A DNA stretch of 8,400 nucleotides from an uncultured Collinsella sp. (GTDB taxonomy: Bacteria; Actinomycetota; Coriobacteriia; Coriobacteriales; Coriobacteriaceae), in the NCBI GenBank assembly GCA_900552395.1, contig URZJ01000072.1, forward strand, positions 1 through 8,400. The letters run 5' to 3'. Each line of letters opens with the position of its first letter. The first letter of the stretch is position 1. Positions 5,830 to 8,400 of this stretch are shown one piece after another. The notes under the pieces were generated by a model. That model saw nothing but the letters and a program-made list of their open reading frames with translations, ran no database searches and was not told the DNA's origin. The translations under genes were made by a program, and so were the position numbers.

Positions 5830-6725
5830 TGAAGCTTTCACATGAATCCAAGGTACGCTTGGGCGTTGGCATCGGAGCGTTTGTGCTCATCATTGGGCTT
5901 GTCTTTGGCATTTCGCGGACATTGATTCATTTTGATGGTCCGTGGAATCTCGACGATGTTGTATCCGGCTTGTCTGGTATGGACGATGCGCTTGACGACG
6001 ACGATCTTTTGGATGGCGGCAACTATTCCGCTCGGCCTCAGCAGCTTTCGAGCACGACTTTTGATGCCGATGAGTTCCGCTACCTCGATTTCGATATCAA
6101 TGCGGCTTCGGTGGACGTCAAGGTTGTTGATGGCAACAAGACTCGCGTTATCGAGCGGGGGCGCGTTGCCGAGGGTATGGATGCCTCCAAGGCCGCGACG
6201 CAAAACATCGCATCCGTCGAGGACTCGACGCTCAAGGTTTCCCAGTTTGGAAGTGATGACGGTAAGGCAATCGATCGCTCAGTTACGGTCGAGCTGCCGC
6301 GCCGTGTTGCCGAACATCTGAAGGGAGTCAACGCGCACGTGGGCTCGGGCGATCTGCAGATTGCCGGTGTCATCTGTGATGGTTTCGATCTTTTCCTGGG
6401 TGCGGGAGATGTAGAGTTTACGGGCAGCGTGACTGATGCGCTCAGCGCTGAGGTCGGTTCGGGTGATGTGACGTTCGAGCTTTACCAGGCCCCCGCGAAG
6501 TCGATGGACGTGAGTGTGGGCTCGGGCGATGTGGAGATGACGGTTCCGAACTCGACGGGCTTTAAGGCGAGCCTCACCTTGGGCAGCGGCGACTTCGAGA
6601 GCGATTTCCTTCCGCTTGGCTATGACGGCGAGACCATTTTGAATCTTGAATTCGATAACGGTGACAAGTCTGCCACGTATCGTTTTGAGGTCGGTTCGGG
6701 CGACATGTCGTTTGATCCGGAGTGA
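5826..6725 (+). CDS. Membrane-anchored DUF4097 beta-repeat protein
   Basis: The 299-residue protein has a basic N-terminus, one transmembrane anchor (about 11-30), an Asp-rich linker (41-64) and a beta-strand domain from about 80 to the end. That domain carries evenly spaced GSGD turns typical of DUF4097 (putative adhesin / YvlB-like) proteins. A single positively flanked N-terminal anchor predicts an outward-facing repeat domain. Function is unknown; relatives in Firmicutes often sit beside membrane-associated regulators and respond to envelope stress, which is a family-level association, not evidence here. ATGATGA makes two starts possible (5826 and 5829); GAGGG at 5816-5820 serves either. 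The four-base overlap with the regulator shows co-translation. A strong terminator follows, so the operon ends here. Confidence 0.82.
   Translation: MMKLSHESKVRLGVGIGAFVLIIGLVFGISRTLIHFDGPWNLDDVVSGLSGMDDALDDDDLLDGGNYSARPQQLSSTTFDADEFRYLDFDINAASVDVKVVDGNKTRVIERGRVAEGMDASKAATQNIASVEDSTLKVSQFGSDDGKAIDRSVTVELPRRVAEHLKGVNAHVGSGDLQIAGVICDGFDLFLGAGDVEFTGSVTDALSAEVGSGDVTFELYQAPAKSMDVSVGSGDVEMTVPNSTGFKASLTLGSGDFESDFLPLGYDGETILNLEFDNGDKSATYRFEVGSGDMSFDPE
6342..6704 (+). repeat. GSGD repeat array in the DUF4097 protein
   Basis: GSGD occurs at residues 173-176, 211-214, 232-235, 253-256 and 290-293, with GAGD at 192-195. Spacings are 19, 19, 21, 21 and 37. Each is followed by a short alternating hydrophobic strand (for example DVEFTG, DVTFEL, DVEMTV). 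This period suggests a beta-solenoid or stacked-sheet fold. The underlying DNA is only partly conserved (GGCTCGGGCGAT recurs exactly at 6342 and 6519), so the repeat is kept at protein level and is not a recent duplication. Confidence 0.8.
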
Positions 6726-6775
6726 TGGCTGCGGGCTGGTCCGCAAGCATAGATGCTTAGACGCGCTGTTTGATG

Positions 6776-6816
6776 AAGGCGCCGAAGCCGAGATCGGCTC
6801 CGGCGCCTTTGCCTTT
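6776..6816 (+). terminator. Strong stem-loop terminator after the DUF4097 gene
   Basis: AAGGCGCCG (6776-6784) pairs with CGGCGCCTT (6801-6809). After one A/C mismatch, AGCCG (6786-6790) pairs with CGGCT (6795-6799) around an AGAT loop. That is 14 paired positions. The tail TTTGCCTTT is interrupted, but the stem is very stable. It ends the regulator/DUF4097 operon 50 bases after the stop and lies immediately before the elp3-like gene. Confidence 0.75.
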
Positions 6817-6821
6817 ACAAT
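6816..6821 (+). promoter_or_regulatory. -10 box positioned for leaderless elp3 transcription
   Basis: TACAAT matches the -10 consensus in five of six positions and occupies -12 to -7 relative to the A of the elp3-like ATG at 6828, the arrangement seen in leaderless actinobacterial mRNAs. No Shine-Dalgarno sequence with usable spacing precedes the ATG; the only G-run (6822-6826) nearly touches it. The -35 region falls inside the terminator stem and has no good match. Confidence 0.5.
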
Positions 6822-6827
6822 GGGGGC

Positions 6828-8400
6828 ATGGAACAGATTATCTTGAACATACTCGAGGCTCTGCGTCGCGGCGAGACCGTGGATGACAAAGCGCTCGTCA
6901 AACTGATACATGCCGAGGCGCGCCGTGAGGGTGCCGACAAACGTGATTTGGCCAAGCGCCGTCTGCTGCCGTTCTACCAGCGGGTTAAACGTGAGGAGCC
7001 GGCTCGGTGGGCTGCGTGGAATGTCGATTCCGATCTGGAACGCCAACTGCTGCAGGTGCTGCGCATGAAGCCGCGCCGCACGGCTTCGGGCGTGGCGACC
7101 ATTACCGTCATCACCAAGCCCTGGCCATGCTCGGGCGATTGCCTATTTTGTCCCAACGATCTGCGCATGCCCAAGAGCTATCTGCACGCTGAGCCGGCGT
7201 GTGCCCGTGCGGAGCAAAACTGCTTCGATCCGTATCTGCAGGTGAGCGCTCGTCTGACCGCGCTTTCGCAGATGGGGCATGCGACCGACAAGATAGAGCT
7301 CATCGTGCTCGGTGGTACCTGGAGCGACTATCCGCAAGGGTATCAGGCATGGTTTATGTCGGAGCTCTTCCGTGCGCTCAATGACGATGCCGTCGCCGGC
7401 GTGGCGGCAAACCCCATGTTGGCGCGTCCGGGCATCAGCCGTGCCGAGGCAGGGCGCCTGCTCGATGATGCTCCCGCCGATGCCCTGCCGCCGGTGGTAA
7501 CAGAGCGCCGCGAGCGCTATCGGGCTGCCGACATTGCGACAGACGAGGCCAAGCTCGCTGCCGGCGTTGCCGACGAGCAGGGGCGTGTGGATGCTGCCGT
7601 GGGCGGCTATAACCGCGCGGTGCGTTGTCTGTACGGCCCCGGCACGCCGTGGGGCGAGGTCGCCGAGTGGCAGGCGGCAACGATGGAGGAGCTTGAGCAG
7701 CAGCAACGCATCAACGAGACGGCGAAGCATCGCGTGGTGGGACTCGTTATCGAGACGCGCCCCGATGCTGTAACGCCGCAGGCGCTCACGCTCATCCGTC
7801 GTCTGGGCTGTACCAAGATCCAGATGGGCATCCAGAGCCTCGACCAGCATCTGCTCGATATCAACGAGCGTCGCATTTCGGTGGCGCAGATCGAGCGGGC
7901 GTTTTCGCTTGCGCGCCTGTTTGGCTTTAAGATCCACGCGCATTTTATGCTCAACTTGCTGGGCGCCACGCCCGAGGGGGACAAGCGCGACTACGAGCGC
8001 TTTATGACCGAAGGGGCCTTTATGCCCGACGAGGTCAAGGTTTACCCGTGTGCGCTCATCGAGGGCTCGCGTCTGGTGGGCTGCTACGAGCGCGGCGAGT
8101 GGCGCCCCTATACCGAGGAAGAGCTGCTCGATGTGCTGGCCGACGACATCGTGGTGACGCCGGCGTTCTGCCGCATCAGCCGTATGATTCGCGACTTTAG
8201 CTCCGACGATATCATGGTGGGCAACAAGAAACCTAACTTGCGCCAGCTCGTCGAGAATCGTTTGGCGGCCCGTGGCGAGGGCGCGACGGTGCGTGAGATT
8301 CGCTATCGCGAGATCAGCACGGCGGGTGCCGACTTGGATGAGCTATCTCTTGATGAGGAAGTAGCGTACGAGACGTCGGTGACTTACGAGCGCTTTTTGC
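6828..8400 (+). CDS. elp3: Elp3-type radical SAM protein (3' end beyond window)
   Basis: 524 residues are visible and the frame is still open at the window edge. Elp3 uses an iron-sulphur cluster and SAM radical chemistry with acetyl-CoA to build the carboxymethyl group on tRNA wobble uridine (cm5U34). Visible hallmarks are an N-terminal helical region, RTASGVATITVITKPWPC (84-101), the CxxxCxxC cluster at Cys101, 105 and 108, VLGGTWSDYP (160-169), GLVIETRPD (305-313), CTKIQMGIQSL (328-338), MLNLLGATPEGD (374-385), VYPCALIEGSRL (405-416), PYTEEEL (427-433), the RISRMIRDFSSDDI block (449-462) and KPNLRQLVE (468-476). The sequence ends near where the C-terminal acetyltransferase-like domain should begin. 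Between residues about 190 and 290 there is extra sequence compared with yeast and most bacterial Elp3. ATG 6828 is the only reasonable start: the frame has a stop at 6774 and no start codon between. No Elp1 or Elp2 partners are present, as is usual in bacteria. Confidence 0.9.
   Translation, partial: MEQIILNILEALRRGETVDDKALVKLIHAEARREGADKRDLAKRRLLPFYQRVKREEPARWAAWNVDSDLERQLLQVLRMKPRRTASGVATITVITKPWPCSGDCLFCPNDLRMPKSYLHAEPACARAEQNCFDPYLQVSARLTALSQMGHATDKIELIVLGGTWSDYPQGYQAWFMSELFRALNDDAVAGVAANPMLARPGISRAEAGRLLDDAPADALPPVVTERRERYRAADIATDEAKLAAGVADEQGRVDAAVGGYNRAVRCLYGPGTPWGEVAEWQAATMEELEQQQRINETAKHRVVGLVIETRPDAVTPQALTLIRRLGCTKIQMGIQSLDQHLLDINERRISVAQIERAFSLARLFGFKIHAHFMLNLLGATPEGDKRDYERFMTEGAFMPDEVKVYPCALIEGSRLVGCYERGEWRPYTEEELLDVLADDIVVTPAFCRISRMIRDFSSDDIMVGNKKPNLRQLVENRLAARGEGATVREIRYREISTAGADLDELSLDEEVAYETSVTYERFL

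Noticed and set aside
6745..6758. AAGCAT-AG-ATGCTT inverted repeat after the DUF4097 stop
   Set aside because: Six-base arms with a two-base loop and no T-run; the much stronger stem at 6776-6809 explains termination.
7143..7943. 266-codon - strand frame opposite elp3
   Set aside because: Antisense to a well-supported radical SAM gene; composition looks like reverse-translated coding sequence.

Overview
The window looks like chromosomal core sequence from a high-GC Gram-positive bacterium. The best guess is a Coriobacteriia member such as Collinsella. This rests on GC-rich third codon positions, long spurious antisense reading frames, a DUF3516-type helicase (an actinobacterial family), and a leaderless-looking start for the last gene. 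The genus is an inference, not a demonstration. I see no phage, insertion sequence, CRISPR, tRNA or rRNA.

Layout. The left half (22-4844) is transcribed leftward. In transcription order it holds a class I methyltransferase resembling the eukaryotic Trm9/ALKBH8 tRNA methyltransferases (3972-4844, GTG start), a divergent TrmB-type tRNA guanine-N7 methyltransferase homologue (3013-3852), a 309-base gap dominated by a long inverted repeat (2827-2945), and a superfamily 2 helicase of the DEAD/DEAH-DUF3516 type (22-2703). A 268-base divergent intergenic region (4845-5112) separates this from the rightward half. There, a translationally coupled pair encodes an XRE-type regulator fused to a membrane segment (5113-5829) and a membrane-anchored DUF4097 beta-repeat protein (5826-6725). 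A strong stem-loop terminator (6776-6816) follows. The last gene is an Elp3-type radical SAM protein (6828 onward), cut by the window end before its acetyltransferase domain.

How the genes may work together. Three of the six genes belong to or resemble tRNA-modification families: TrmB (m7G46), Trm9-like (methyl ester on wobble cm5U in eukaryotes) and Elp3 (makes cm5U34). They are not in one operon, but having a Trm9-like and an Elp3-like gene this close is suggestive. The XRE/DUF4097 pair looks like a self-contained membrane-associated signalling unit: a cytoplasmic DNA-binding domain tethered to the membrane, next to an anchored beta-repeat protein.

The most notable observations are the 119-base palindromic element, the TrmB homologue whose signature motif has lost most of its conserved residues, the extra segment of about 85-100 residues inside the Elp3 radical SAM domain, the -10 box placed for leaderless transcription of elp3, and the regulator/DUF4097 module. 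None is a proven new system.
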